From JAEUMW01 sp039807745 (GTDB taxonomy: Bacteria; Pseudomonadota; Gammaproteobacteria; Burkholderiales; JAEUMW01), in the NCBI GenBank assembly GCA_039807745.1, contig JBDHRV010000089.1, positions 1 to 14,726 of the forward strand: DNA of 14,726 bases, read 5' to 3'. Made by a program: the position numbers and the translations under genes. The notes under the pieces are model-generated. The model saw only the letters and a program-made list of their open reading frames with translations. It searched no databases and was not told where the DNA came from. Shown in pieces: positions 1 to 10,881 of this stretch (positions are counted from its first letter, which is position 1; every line of letters starts with the position of its first letter).

Positions 1-299
1 GGCAGTGCGCGCAGAATGGTTTCGCCGATCGGGTAGTGGTAGTAGCGGGCGCAGAAATCGAGCAGCCGCAGCGTTGAATCGTCGAGCGGTGGCAGGTCCG
101 TGAGCACGCGGGTCACCGGCCGGAGTCGGCCTTGCGGCAGCGCGGTGCCGGAAACAAGGGCGCGCAGGACCCCCACGGTCTGGCGACGACCAAAAGGCAC
201 CAGTACCCGCTGACCGATGTCGGATTGCGTTGCCGGCCCCGGCAGGTAATCGAAAAGGGTGTCGACGGGGACGTCGATGGCGATGCGAGCAATGATCAT
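1..299 (-). CDS. priA: Primosomal protein N' (replication restart helicase PriA), N-terminal part
   Basis: Only the first 99 codons are present; the gene runs off the left edge. PriA is the DEAH-type 3'-to-5' helicase that recognises abandoned replication forks and starts primosome reassembly. The visible part matches the N-terminal 3'-binding domain: it opens MIIARIAIDVPVDTLFDY, followed by a DIGQRVLVPFG segment (about residues 27-37), which corresponds to the 'G-x-R-V-x-V-P-F-G' stretch typical of PriA, and later a Y-Y-x-Y-P-I-G-E segment near residue 90. The helicase motifs and zinc-binding cysteines lie outside the window. The ATG at 299 is the only start codon after an in-frame stop upstream. 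No clear Shine-Dalgarno sequence precedes it. It lies downstream of hemE in the same orientation, as in many betaproteobacteria. Identification rests on N-terminal similarity recalled from the family. Confidence 0.9.
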   Translation of the reverse strand, partial: MIIARIAIDVPVDTLFDYLPGPATQSDIGQRVLVPFGRRQTVGVLRALVSGTALPQGRLRPVTRVLTDLPPLDDSTLRLLDFCARYYHYPIGETILRAL

Positions 300-347
300 G
301 GCGCGGGATGATGCTCGATGCGCTCGCCCGAGTCACGAGCTGAAGAC

Positions 348-356
348 TGTGGATAA
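348..356 (-). promoter_or_regulatory. Perfect DnaA box (TTATCCACA)
   Basis: The minus strand reads TTATCCACA, identical to the strongest E. coli DnaA box (R1 type). It ends 49 bases upstream of the priA start codon. A 9-base match can occur by chance, but the motif lies between genes and in front of a replication gene. Binding by DnaA and any effect on priA are inference. Confidence 0.5.
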
Positions 357-529
357 CTGTGTGGGCAACGCACCTCGGACCGGAGATTTGGACGCTGCCG
401 CTGAACGCTGCCACGACCGTGTGACGAACCAGGCCGCGGCAGAAGATGTGTTTCAGATCAGTGTGTCAACAGCGATCGAGCGGGGCTCGTACGGCGCAAG
501 AGGGTCGATTTGGCGGCAGGAGATTCTCC

Positions 530-538
530 TGTGGATCA
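530..538 (-). promoter_or_regulatory. DnaA box-like site, one mismatch
   Basis: The minus strand reads TGATCCACA, 8 of 9 bases of TTATCCACA, in the same orientation as the perfect box 182 bases away. It adjoins the inverted repeat just downstream of hemE. On its own it would be weak evidence; the pairing with the perfect box in the same spacer is the reason to list it. Confidence 0.25.
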
Positions 539-560
539 ATCAGGTTGCCTGAGACGTGGG

Positions 561-1622
561 TCAGTGGTAGCGCACGCTGACCTCGTGCACGGCCTCGACC
601 AGTGCTGCGACGTTCTCGGGCGGTGTGAACTGCGACACCCCGTGCCCCAGGTTGAACACGTGGCCGGCGCCGCTGCCGAACCCGGCCAGCACCTGCTCCG
701 CCTCACGCCGCACCGCGTCGGGGGTGGACAGGAGGATCGCGGGGTCGAGGTTCCCCTGCAGGGCGACGCGGCTGCCGACGCGCTGCCGGGCAGCACCGAT
801 GTCCACCGTCCAGTCCAAGCCGAGGGCGTCCGCACCGCACTCGGCCAGGCTCTCCAGCCACAAGCCGCCGCCTTTGGTGAAAACGATGCTCGGCACGCGC
901 ACCCCCTCGTGCTCCCGCTTGAGTCCGTTCACCACGCGCTTGAGATACGCCAGTGAAAAGGCGTGGAACGCCGCGTGGGAGAGAACGCCGCCCCACGTGT
1001 CGAACAGCATCACGGCCTGGGCGCCGCGTTCGATCTGCGCGTTCAGGTAGACGGTGACCGATGCCGCGGTGATCTCCAGGATGCGGTGCAGAAGGTCGGG
1101 GCGAGTGTAGAGCATCCGCTTCAGGCTATGGAAATCGCTGCTGCCCCCGCCTTCGACCATGTAGCAAGCCAGGGTGAACGGACTGCCGGAGAATCCGATC
1201 AAGGGCACCTCGTTGTCGAGCGCCTGCCGTACCTGTGCCACGGCGTCCAGGACGTAGCCCAGCTGGGCGTCGATGTCCGGCACCGCGAGATCCCGGATCT
1301 CCCATTCATCCCGCAACGGGCGCTCGAGCCTGGGCCCCTCGCCTTCGGCGAAATAGAGGCCCAGCCCCATCGCATCGGGAATGGTGAGGATGTCGGAGAA
1401 GACGATGGCGGCATCGAGCGGAAAGCGCGCGAGCGGCTGCAGGGTAACCTCGGTGGCGAGGTCGGGATTCCGGCACAGGTCGAGGAAGCTGCCGGCCCGG
1501 GCGCGCGTCTGGTTGTACTCGGGCAGGTAACGGCCTGCCTGGCGCATGATCCAGATCGGCGTGTAGGGCGTCGGCTCGCGCAGCAGTGCGCGCAGGAAGG
1601 TCTCGTTCTTCGGTCGCTTCAT
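561..1622 (-). CDS. hemE: Uroporphyrinogen decarboxylase
   Basis: HemE removes four acetate carboxyl groups from uroporphyrinogen III to give coproporphyrinogen III, a cytoplasmic step of haem synthesis needing no cofactor. The 353-residue product is the usual length. It carries the first family signature, PIWIMRQAGRYLPEY, at residues 22-36, including the conserved arginines near 27 and 31. It has the catalytic aspartate in FSDIL (Asp77) and the second signature, GFSGSPFTLACYMVEGG. I chose the ATG at 1622; a TTG at 1637 would add five residues not typical of the family and would fall inside the terminator T-run. A weak TTGAGAG ribosome-binding site precedes the ATG. It follows gltD in the same orientation, but a strong terminator lies 13 bases before its start, so how it is transcribed is not obvious. 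Confidence 0.97.
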   Translation of the reverse strand: MKRPKNETFLRALLREPTPYTPIWIMRQAGRYLPEYNQTRARAGSFLDLCRNPDLATEVTLQPLARFPLDAAIVFSDILTIPDAMGLGLYFAEGEGPRLERPLRDEWEIRDLAVPDIDAQLGYVLDAVAQVRQALDNEVPLIGFSGSPFTLACYMVEGGGSSDFHSLKRMLYTRPDLLHRILEITAASVTVYLNAQIERGAQAVMLFDTWGGVLSHAAFHAFSLAYLKRVVNGLKREHEGVRVPSIVFTKGGGLWLESLAECGADALGLDWTVDIGAARQRVGSRVALQGNLDPAILLSTPDAVRREAEQVLAGFGSGAGHVFNLGHGVSQFTPPENVAALVEAVHEVSVRYH

Positions 1623-1635
1623 CGGACTCTCAAGC

Positions 1636-1659
1636 AAAAGGACGCGCCTGGGCGCGTCC
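1636..1659 (-). terminator. Intrinsic terminator after gltD, directly before hemE
   Basis: On the minus strand, a perfect 9-base stem GGACGCGCC-CA-GGCGCGTCC is followed at once by TTTT. The stem can extend to 12 pairs by including AAG upstream (1660-1662) against the first T residues (one G-U pair). It lies 33 bases past the gltD stop. The T-run ends 13 bases before the hemE ATG, so the hemE ribosome-binding region follows the hairpin immediately. Structure is read directly; the strength of termination is inferred. Confidence 0.75.
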
Positions 1660-1691
1660 CTTCGCGGTGGGCGGGTGGCGCGGGCGCGGGG

Positions 1692-3137
1692 CTAACGCGG
1701 CAGCACCGAGGTTCCCATCAGGAACTCGTCCACGGCACGCGCGCACTGGCGACCCTCGCGTATCGCCCAGACCACGAGCGACTGCCCGCGGCGCATGTCG
1801 CCAGCCGCGAATACCTTGGCCACGGAGGTCTGGTAGCAACCCGCACCGTCGACCGCCGCCTTGACGTTGCCGCGGTTATCGTACGCCACTCCCAGCTCGT
1901 CCAGCAGGCCGGTGTGCACCGGGTGCAGGTAGCCCATCGCGAGCAGCACGAGATCGGCCGGGAGTTCGAACTCCGACCCCGGCACCTCGACCATCTTCAT
2001 CTGCCCGTTGTCGTCCTTCGTCCATTCCACGCGTGCGGCAACGAGCGCCCTCACCTTGCCGTTGCCCCCGCGGAAGGCCTTGGTGGTCACCGCCCAGTCG
2101 CGGTCGCATCCTTCCTCGTGCGACGAGGAGGTACGCAGTTTGAGCGGCCAGTAGGGCCAGGTGAGCGGTTTGTTCTCCTGCTCGGGAGGCTGCGGCAGCA
2201 GTTCGAACTGGGTCACCGACTTGGCGCCCTGGCGATTGGACGTGCCCACGCAGTCGGATCCGGTGTCGCCGCCGCCGATCACGATCACGTCCTTGCCCTT
2301 GGCGGTGAGCGTGCCAACCTCCTGGTCGCCGGCCACGCGTTTGTTCTGCAGGGGCAGGAAGTCCATCGCGAACTCGATGCCGTCGAAATCGCGCCCTGCC
2401 ACCTTGAGGTCACGCGGATGCTCGGAGCCGCCGGAGAGCACGAGGGCGTCGTAGTCCGCAAGCAGGCTCGCCCCGGCGACATCGACGCCGACATGCTGCC
2501 GCACGCGAAACTCGACGCCCTCCGCCTGCATCTGCTCCATGCGGCGGTCGATGTGGTGTTTCTCCATCTTGAAGTCCGGGATGCCGTAGCGCAGCAGGCC
2601 GCCGATGCGGTCGCTCTTCTCGAACAGGACCACGTCGTGGCCCGCGCGCGCGAGCTGCTGGGCACAGGCGAGCCCGGCCGGTCCGGAGCCGATCACCGCC
2701 ACGCGCTTGCCGGTCTTGCTCTTGGGTGGCTGTGGCACGACCCACCCCATCTCCCAGCCCTTGTCGATGATGGCGTGCTCGATCGACTTGATGCCGACCG
2801 GGTCGTCGTTGATGTTGAGGGTGCACGCGGCCTCGCAGGGCGCCGGGCAGACGCGACCGGTGAACTCCGGGAAATTGTTGGTGGAGTGCAGCGTATCGAG
2901 CGCCTCCTTCCAGTTCTGCCGGAATACGAGATCGTTCCAGTCCGGAATGATGTTGTTCACCGGACAGCCGCTCATGCAGAACGGAATGCCGCAGTCCATG
3001 CAGCGCGCGCCCTGGACGCCGGCTTCCTGATCGGTCAGGTGGTGAACGAATTCCCGGTAGTGGCGGATGCGTTCGCCGGGCGGATCGGCCGCTTCCTGCA
3101 GCCGCTCGAACTCGATGAATCCCGTTATCTTGCCCAT
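1692..3137 (-). CDS. gltD: Glutamate synthase (NADPH) small (beta) subunit
   Basis: GltD takes electrons from NADPH through FAD and [4Fe-4S] clusters and passes them to GltB for reductive glutamate formation. The 481-residue protein has the expected order. An N-terminal cysteine-rich ferredoxin-like domain has cysteines 46, 49, 54, 58 and a second set at 97, 101, 105. An FAD Rossmann motif VAVIGSGPAGLACAQQ lies at about 147-161 and an NADPH Rossmann motif VIVIGGGDTGSDCVG at about 284-298. A C-terminal VFAAGDMRRGQSLVVWAI segment closes the FAD site. The ATG at 3137 is preceded by GAGAGGGA, an acceptable though very close ribosome-binding site. It starts 41 bases after gltB ends, so the two are almost certainly co-transcribed. 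The related dihydropyrimidine dehydrogenase and NfnB-type proteins share the fold, but the adjacent gltB settles the assignment. Confidence 0.98.
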   Translation of the reverse strand: MGKITGFIEFERLQEAADPPGERIRHYREFVHHLTDQEAGVQGARCMDCGIPFCMSGCPVNNIIPDWNDLVFRQNWKEALDTLHSTNNFPEFTGRVCPAPCEAACTLNINDDPVGIKSIEHAIIDKGWEMGWVVPQPPKSKTGKRVAVIGSGPAGLACAQQLARAGHDVVLFEKSDRIGGLLRYGIPDFKMEKHHIDRRMEQMQAEGVEFRVRQHVGVDVAGASLLADYDALVLSGGSEHPRDLKVAGRDFDGIEFAMDFLPLQNKRVAGDQEVGTLTAKGKDVIVIGGGDTGSDCVGTSNRQGAKSVTQFELLPQPPEQENKPLTWPYWPLKLRTSSSHEEGCDRDWAVTTKAFRGGNGKVRALVAARVEWTKDDNGQMKMVEVPGSEFELPADLVLLAMGYLHPVHTGLLDELGVAYDNRGNVKAAVDGAGCYQTSVAKVFAAGDMRRGQSLVVWAIREGRQCARAVDEFLMGTSVLPR

Positions 3138-3178
3138 TCCCTCTCACCCAGTGGAGATTGGTCGGAAACCCCTTCGCG

Positions 3179-7831
<4,653 letters not shown>

Positions 7832-7934
7832 GGGCGACCTCGCAGTAGAATCAAGCTGGCCTTAACGCCGCCGCGGCTCGAACGCATCGGACGCTTCACG
7901 ACGCAGAGCGGAAGATCTGGCGGGAGGGTTGCAG

Positions 7935-7963
7935 AGTGTATCTCGATCACCCCCGCCCTTCAA
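7935..7963 (-). promoter_or_regulatory. Predicted sigma70 promoter for gltBD
   Basis: On the minus strand, -35 TTGAAG (7958-7963) and -10 TACACT (7935-7940) are separated by exactly 17 bases; each hexamer matches consensus at 4 of 6 positions. Transcription would begin near 7928 and leave a leader of about 97 bases. The ideal spacing and the location before gltB support the call, but no experiment is visible and GC-rich genomes yield chance matches. Confidence 0.5.
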
Positions 7964-8022
7964 CAGTGGCAAGCCCCTGAAAACGCGGAACTACCTCAAG
8001 AAAGGAGGAACGACTCGCGCTA

Positions 8023-8039
8023 TGCACCGCATTGCAGCA
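8023..8039 (-). promoter_or_regulatory. Possible NtrC-type binding site upstream of gltB
   Basis: The minus strand reads TGCTGC-AATGC-GGTGCA, matching 10 of 12 specified bases of the NtrC dyad TGCACC-N5-GGTGCA. A second GGTGC half-site lies about 20 bases (two helical turns) further upstream, at 8043-8048, with a poor partner. The dyad sits roughly 95-110 bases before the predicted start point, a plausible enhancer position for a nitrogen-assimilation operon. However, I found no correctly spaced sigma54 promoter in the spacer, so NtrC control is only a suggestion. Confidence 0.25.
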
Positions 8040-8056
8040 CGGCGCACCAATTCAGG

Positions 8057-9178
8057 TCACGATTCTTCGATCGTGTAGAGGCGGCGATGTTCGCGGATGG
8101 CAAAGCGGTCCGTCATGCCGGCGATGTAATCCGCGATCGCACGCGGACCGTTGGCGCGATGGCGCGCCTGGTATTGGGGCGGGAGCAGCCGCGGCTCGTC
8201 GAAGAACGCGCGAAAGAGGTCGGCGACGACCTGTTTGGATTTTCGGCTCATGCGCGCGACGCGAAAATGCTGGTAGAGATGCTGTCGCAGGAAGCGCTTC
8301 AGCTCCTGCTGTTCGTCGCGCACCTGCGGGCTGAACGCAATGAGCGGCGGCGCTTGCCGCACCGCTTCCACGGACGACGGCGCGGCGGCGGCGATGTTCG
8401 CCAGGCTCTGGGCGACGAGGTCGCCGATCAGGGTGTTGATCATGCGGCGCACCGTCTCGTGGACGAGACGTCGCCCGCCGAGGGCGGGATGCAGGCGGCG
8501 CACGAGATCCAGGTGGCGGCGCACGATGCCGGTGGCGGCGATCTCGTCGAGGCTCAGGAGCCCGGACCGGATCCCGTCGTCGACGTCGTGATTGTTGTAC
8601 GCGATCTCGTCCGCGAGATTCGCGACCTGCGCTTCGAGCGAGGGCTGGTGTCCGGCGAGATGCCGCTCGCCGAGATCGCCCAGGGTCGCGGCCGCCGCAC
8701 GCGAGCAGTGCTTCAGGATTCCCTCGCGCGTCTCGAAGCAGAGGTTGAGACCGTCGAACGTGGCGTAGCGCTCCTCGAGCACGTCGACCACGCGCAGACT
8801 CTGCAGGTTGTGCTCGAATCCGCCGTGCGCGTTCATGCACGCGTTGAGCGCATCCTGGCCGGCGTGACCGAAGGGCGTATGGCCGAGGTCGTGGGCGAGG
8901 CAGATGGCCTCCACCAGATCTTCGTCAAGGGCGAGCGCGCGCGCCACCGAACGTCCGATCTGCGCGACTTCGAGGCTGTGGGTCAGGCGCGTGCGAAAGA
9001 GGTCGCCCTCGTGGTTGACGAAGACCTGCGTCTTGTATTCGAGCCGGCGGAAAGCCGTCGAGTGAACGATGCGGTCGCGATCGCGCTGGAATTGGGTGCG
9101 CGCGACCGGCCCCTCCTCCGGGTGCACACGCCCGCGCGAGCGCTCGGGGTGCGCGGCGTAGACCGCGAGGTCAGGCAT
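8057..9178 (-). CDS. dgt: Deoxyguanosinetriphosphate triphosphohydrolase-like protein
   Basis: This is a dNTP triphosphohydrolase of the HD superfamily, which splits dNTPs to deoxynucleosides and tripolyphosphate and so trims the nucleotide pool. The 373-residue product begins with the family's QFQRDRDRIVHSTAFRRLEY block (about 29-48). It shows the metal ligands His67 (RLTHSLEVAQ), His96-Asp97 (CLAHDLGHTPFGH) and Asp190 (LADEIAYNNHD). Further family histidines lie at 100 and 105. I chose the ATG at 9178 because MPDLAVYAAHPERSRGR matches the usual N-terminus; the longer reading to 9229 adds an atypical cysteine-rich stretch inside aroB. The start overlaps the end of aroB by 8 bases, implying translational coupling. 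Length and motifs fit the shorter 'type 2' Dgt-like group rather than the E. coli enzyme, so substrate preference is uncertain. Confidence 0.93.
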   Translation of the reverse strand: MPDLAVYAAHPERSRGRVHPEEGPVARTQFQRDRDRIVHSTAFRRLEYKTQVFVNHEGDLFRTRLTHSLEVAQIGRSVARALALDEDLVEAICLAHDLGHTPFGHAGQDALNACMNAHGGFEHNLQSLRVVDVLEERYATFDGLNLCFETREGILKHCSRAAAATLGDLGERHLAGHQPSLEAQVANLADEIAYNNHDVDDGIRSGLLSLDEIAATGIVRRHLDLVRRLHPALGGRRLVHETVRRMINTLIGDLVAQSLANIAAAAPSSVEAVRQAPPLIAFSPQVRDEQQELKRFLRQHLYQHFRVARMSRKSKQVVADLFRAFFDEPRLLPPQYQARHRANGPRAIADYIAGMTDRFAIREHRRLYTIEES

Positions 9179-10259
9179 CGCGCGGCATGCCCGACAGGAC
9201 ATCCTCAAGCACGGCGCCGGGCACGTCACCGGTGACGAACGCCGCGCCGATGGATTTCAGCAGGACGAACCGGATGCGGCCCCCTTCGGCCTTCTTGTCG
9301 ACTTCCATGAGCTCCAGGTAGCGCTCCGCGCCGAGGTCGGGCGCCGCGACCGGCAGTCCCGCGCCCTGGTACAGGCGGCGCAAGCGCTCGACGTCGCGAT
9401 CGTCGAGCAGCCCGAGGCGGCGCGACACCTCCGCGGCGAGCATGGTGCCGGCGGCGACTGCCTCGCCGTGCAGCCACGCCCCGTAGCCCAGGCCGGCTTC
9501 GATCGCGTGGCCGAAGGTGTGTCCCAGGTTGAGCAGTGCGCGCGCACCGGCTTCGCGCTCGTCGGCGCTCACCACTTCCGCCTTGGCCTCGCACGAACGG
9601 CGAATCGCCAAGGCGAGGGCAGCGGGCTCGCGCGCGGTGAGACGGTCCATGTTTGCTTCCAGCCACTCGAAGAACGCCCGGTCGCCAATCAGACCGTACT
9701 TGATGACCTCGGCGATGCCGGCGGCGAGCTCCCGGTCGGGCAGCGTGGCGAGCGTCCCGTAATCGGCCAGCACCAGTCGCGGCTGGTAGAAGGCACCGAT
9801 CATGTTCTTGCCCAGCGGATGATTGATGCCGGTCTTGCCGCCCACCGAGGAATCGACTTGTGCGAGCAGCGTGGTCGGTATCTGGATGAACGGGACGCCC
9901 CGCAGGTAAACCGCCGCGGCGAATCCGGCGATATCGCCGACCACACCACCCCCCAGGGCGATCACCGTGGTCTTGCGGTCGCAGCGCGCCGTCAGCAGCG
10001 CATCGAAGACGAGATTCAGCGTCGCGGCGGTCTTGAAGGCTTCCCCGTCCGGAAGAATCACCGGCAGCGCCTCGACGCCGGCGGTTTCCAGCGCTGCCTG
10101 GACGCGCGACAGATACAGCGGCGCCACCGTGGTGTTGGTGACGATGGCGACCTTCCGCTGCGGCAGATGGGCGGCGATGAGCTCGGCACGATCGAGCAGC
10201 AGCTCGTCGATGTGGATCGGATAGCTGCGCTCGCCGAGGCTGACCGTCACGGTGTCCAT
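9171..10259 (-). CDS. aroB: 3-dehydroquinate synthase
   Basis: AroB converts DAHP to 3-dehydroquinate, the second shikimate-pathway step, using NAD+ and a divalent metal. The 362-residue product is of normal length. It shows the NAD-binding GGGVVGDIAGFAAAVYLRG segment (about residues 101-119), PTTLLAQVDSSVGGKTGIN, the metal ligand region AEVIKYG, and the histidine ligands in NLGHTFGHAIE and HGEAV. The ATG at 10259 gives MDTVTVSLGERSYPI, which aligns with the family N-terminus. A GTG at 10283 overlapping the aroK stop would add eight residues and is less likely. It lies 20 bases after aroK and overlaps dgt by 8 bases at its end, so it is part of a compact operon. Confidence 0.97.
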   Translation of the reverse strand: MDTVTVSLGERSYPIHIDELLLDRAELIAAHLPQRKVAIVTNTTVAPLYLSRVQAALETAGVEALPVILPDGEAFKTAATLNLVFDALLTARCDRKTTVIALGGGVVGDIAGFAAAVYLRGVPFIQIPTTLLAQVDSSVGGKTGINHPLGKNMIGAFYQPRLVLADYGTLATLPDRELAAGIAEVIKYGLIGDRAFFEWLEANMDRLTAREPAALALAIRRSCEAKAEVVSADEREAGARALLNLGHTFGHAIEAGLGYGAWLHGEAVAAGTMLAAEVSRRLGLLDDRDVERLRRLYQGAGLPVAAPDLGAERYLELMEVDKKAEGGRIRFVLLKSIGAAFVTGDVPGAVLEDVLSGMPRDA

Positions 10260-10279
10260 GGCGTGTGCCTGCCGGTGGC

Positions 10280-10834
10280 TCACGCGGGCTCGTGCGGGAG
10301 CGACTGCCGCAGGCGCAGCTCAAGATCGGCCACGAGCTGGCGCAGGCTCTGGCTGCCGGTCTCGATGATGATATCGGCTACCTCGCGATAAAGCGGGTCG
10401 CGCTGCGCGTAGAGCTCGGCGAGCCGGGCTCGTGGATCATCGGTGCGCAGCAGCGGCCGATTCCGGTCGTGCCGCGTGCGCTGCCAGAGCTCGTCGACGC
10501 TCGCCCGCAGGTACACCACGAAACCGTTGCGCGCGAGCGCCTCGCGGTTTTCCGGCCGCAGCACGGCGCCGCCACCGGTGGCGAGAACGACGTGCTCCGA
10601 CGCGACGAGCTCGCGCAGGAGGGCAGACTCACGCCGGCGAAACCCTTCCTCGCCTTCGATCTCGAAGATCACCGACACCGTCACGCCGGTGCGCTTCTCG
10701 ATTTCGTGGTCGCAGTCGACGAAGGTCATGCGCAGGTCCTTCGCGAGCAGGCGCCCGACCGAGGTCTTGCCGGCGCCCATGAGGCCGACCAGAAAGATGT
10801 TGCGGCGAGGCTCGCGCGCAGCGACCGATGTCAT
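10280..10834 (-). CDS. aroK: Shikimate kinase
   Basis: AroK phosphorylates shikimate to shikimate 3-phosphate with ATP. The 184-residue product has the Walker A motif GLMGAGKT at 17-24. The shikimate-binding residues are in FVDCDHEIE (Asp40, Asp42) and in the EGFRRRES segment (Arg66 region), the glycine cluster ATGGGAV lies at about 85-91, and the lid-domain RNRPLL is at about 124-129. The ATG at 10834 has no Shine-Dalgarno sequence; the bases before it are AATCCGGCC. Instead a good promoter ends 6 bases upstream, so a leaderless message is likely (see findings). It may also be transcribed by read-through from lgt, 47 bases upstream. Confidence 0.97.
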   Translation of the reverse strand: MTSVAAREPRRNIFLVGLMGAGKTSVGRLLAKDLRMTFVDCDHEIEKRTGVTVSVIFEIEGEEGFRRRESALLRELVASEHVVLATGGGAVLRPENREALARNGFVVYLRASVDELWQRTRHDRNRPLLRTDDPRARLAELYAQRDPLYREVADIIIETGSQSLRQLVADLELRLRQSLPHEPA

Positions 10835-10840
10835 GGCCGG

Positions 10841-10869
10841 ATTCTATGTATCCGCGCCGGCACCGGCAA
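10841..10869 (-). promoter_or_regulatory. Predicted sigma70 promoter for aroK (leaderless start)
   Basis: On the minus strand, -35 TTGCCG (10864-10869; 4 of 6) is followed by a 17-base spacer and -10 TAGAAT (10841-10846; 5 of 6). The -10 ends only 6 bases before the aroK ATG, so the expected start point falls on or next to the A of the start codon. It lies in the 47-base lgt-aroK gap. The prediction rests on hexamers and spacing only. Confidence 0.5.
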
Positions 10870-10881
10870 CCGGGGCGATGC

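Larger units (their letters stand above)
300..560. other. hemE-priA intergenic spacer (261 bases)
   Basis: No convincing gene lies here; the short ORFs crossing it are out-of-frame continuations. It contains a perfect DnaA box (348-356) and a one-mismatch copy (530-538). Next to the hemE stop are two short perfect inverted repeats: TCAGG-TTG-CCTGA at 540-552, and CAGGAGATTCTCCTG (7-base arms around one base) at 517-531. Neither is followed by a T-run in the minus direction, so they are weak candidates for a terminator. I found no good sigma70 promoter for priA. Confidence 0.6.
7832..8056 (-). promoter_or_regulatory. dgt-gltB spacer: control region of gltBD (225 bases)
   Basis: This spacer separates the dgt stop from the gltB GTG. 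Reading in the gltB direction it holds a possible NtrC-like dyad (8023-8039), a pyrimidine tract CCTCCTTTCTT (7998-8008), the predicted promoter (7935-7963) and a leader of about 97 bases ending in a GAGG ribosome-binding site. I see no intrinsic terminator for dgt, so read-through from the upstream operon into gltB is possible. On the plus strand an 18-codon ORF with a consensus ribosome-binding site is also present (see findings). Confidence 0.55.

Noticed and set aside
517..552. Two short inverted repeats after hemE considered as an intrinsic terminator
   Set aside because: The stems are only 5-7 pairs and neither is followed by a T-run in the direction of transcription.
300..560. hemE-priA spacer considered as a replication origin because of its DnaA boxes
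   Set aside because: There are only two boxes, no AT-rich unwinding region and no origin-associated genes (dnaA, dnaN, parAB) nearby.
8034..8049. Possible sigma54 (-24/-12) promoter for gltB on the minus strand (TGGTGCG ... CTGCA)
   Set aside because: The GG-to-GC spacing is 11 bases rather than the required 10, and the -24 element is poorly matched.
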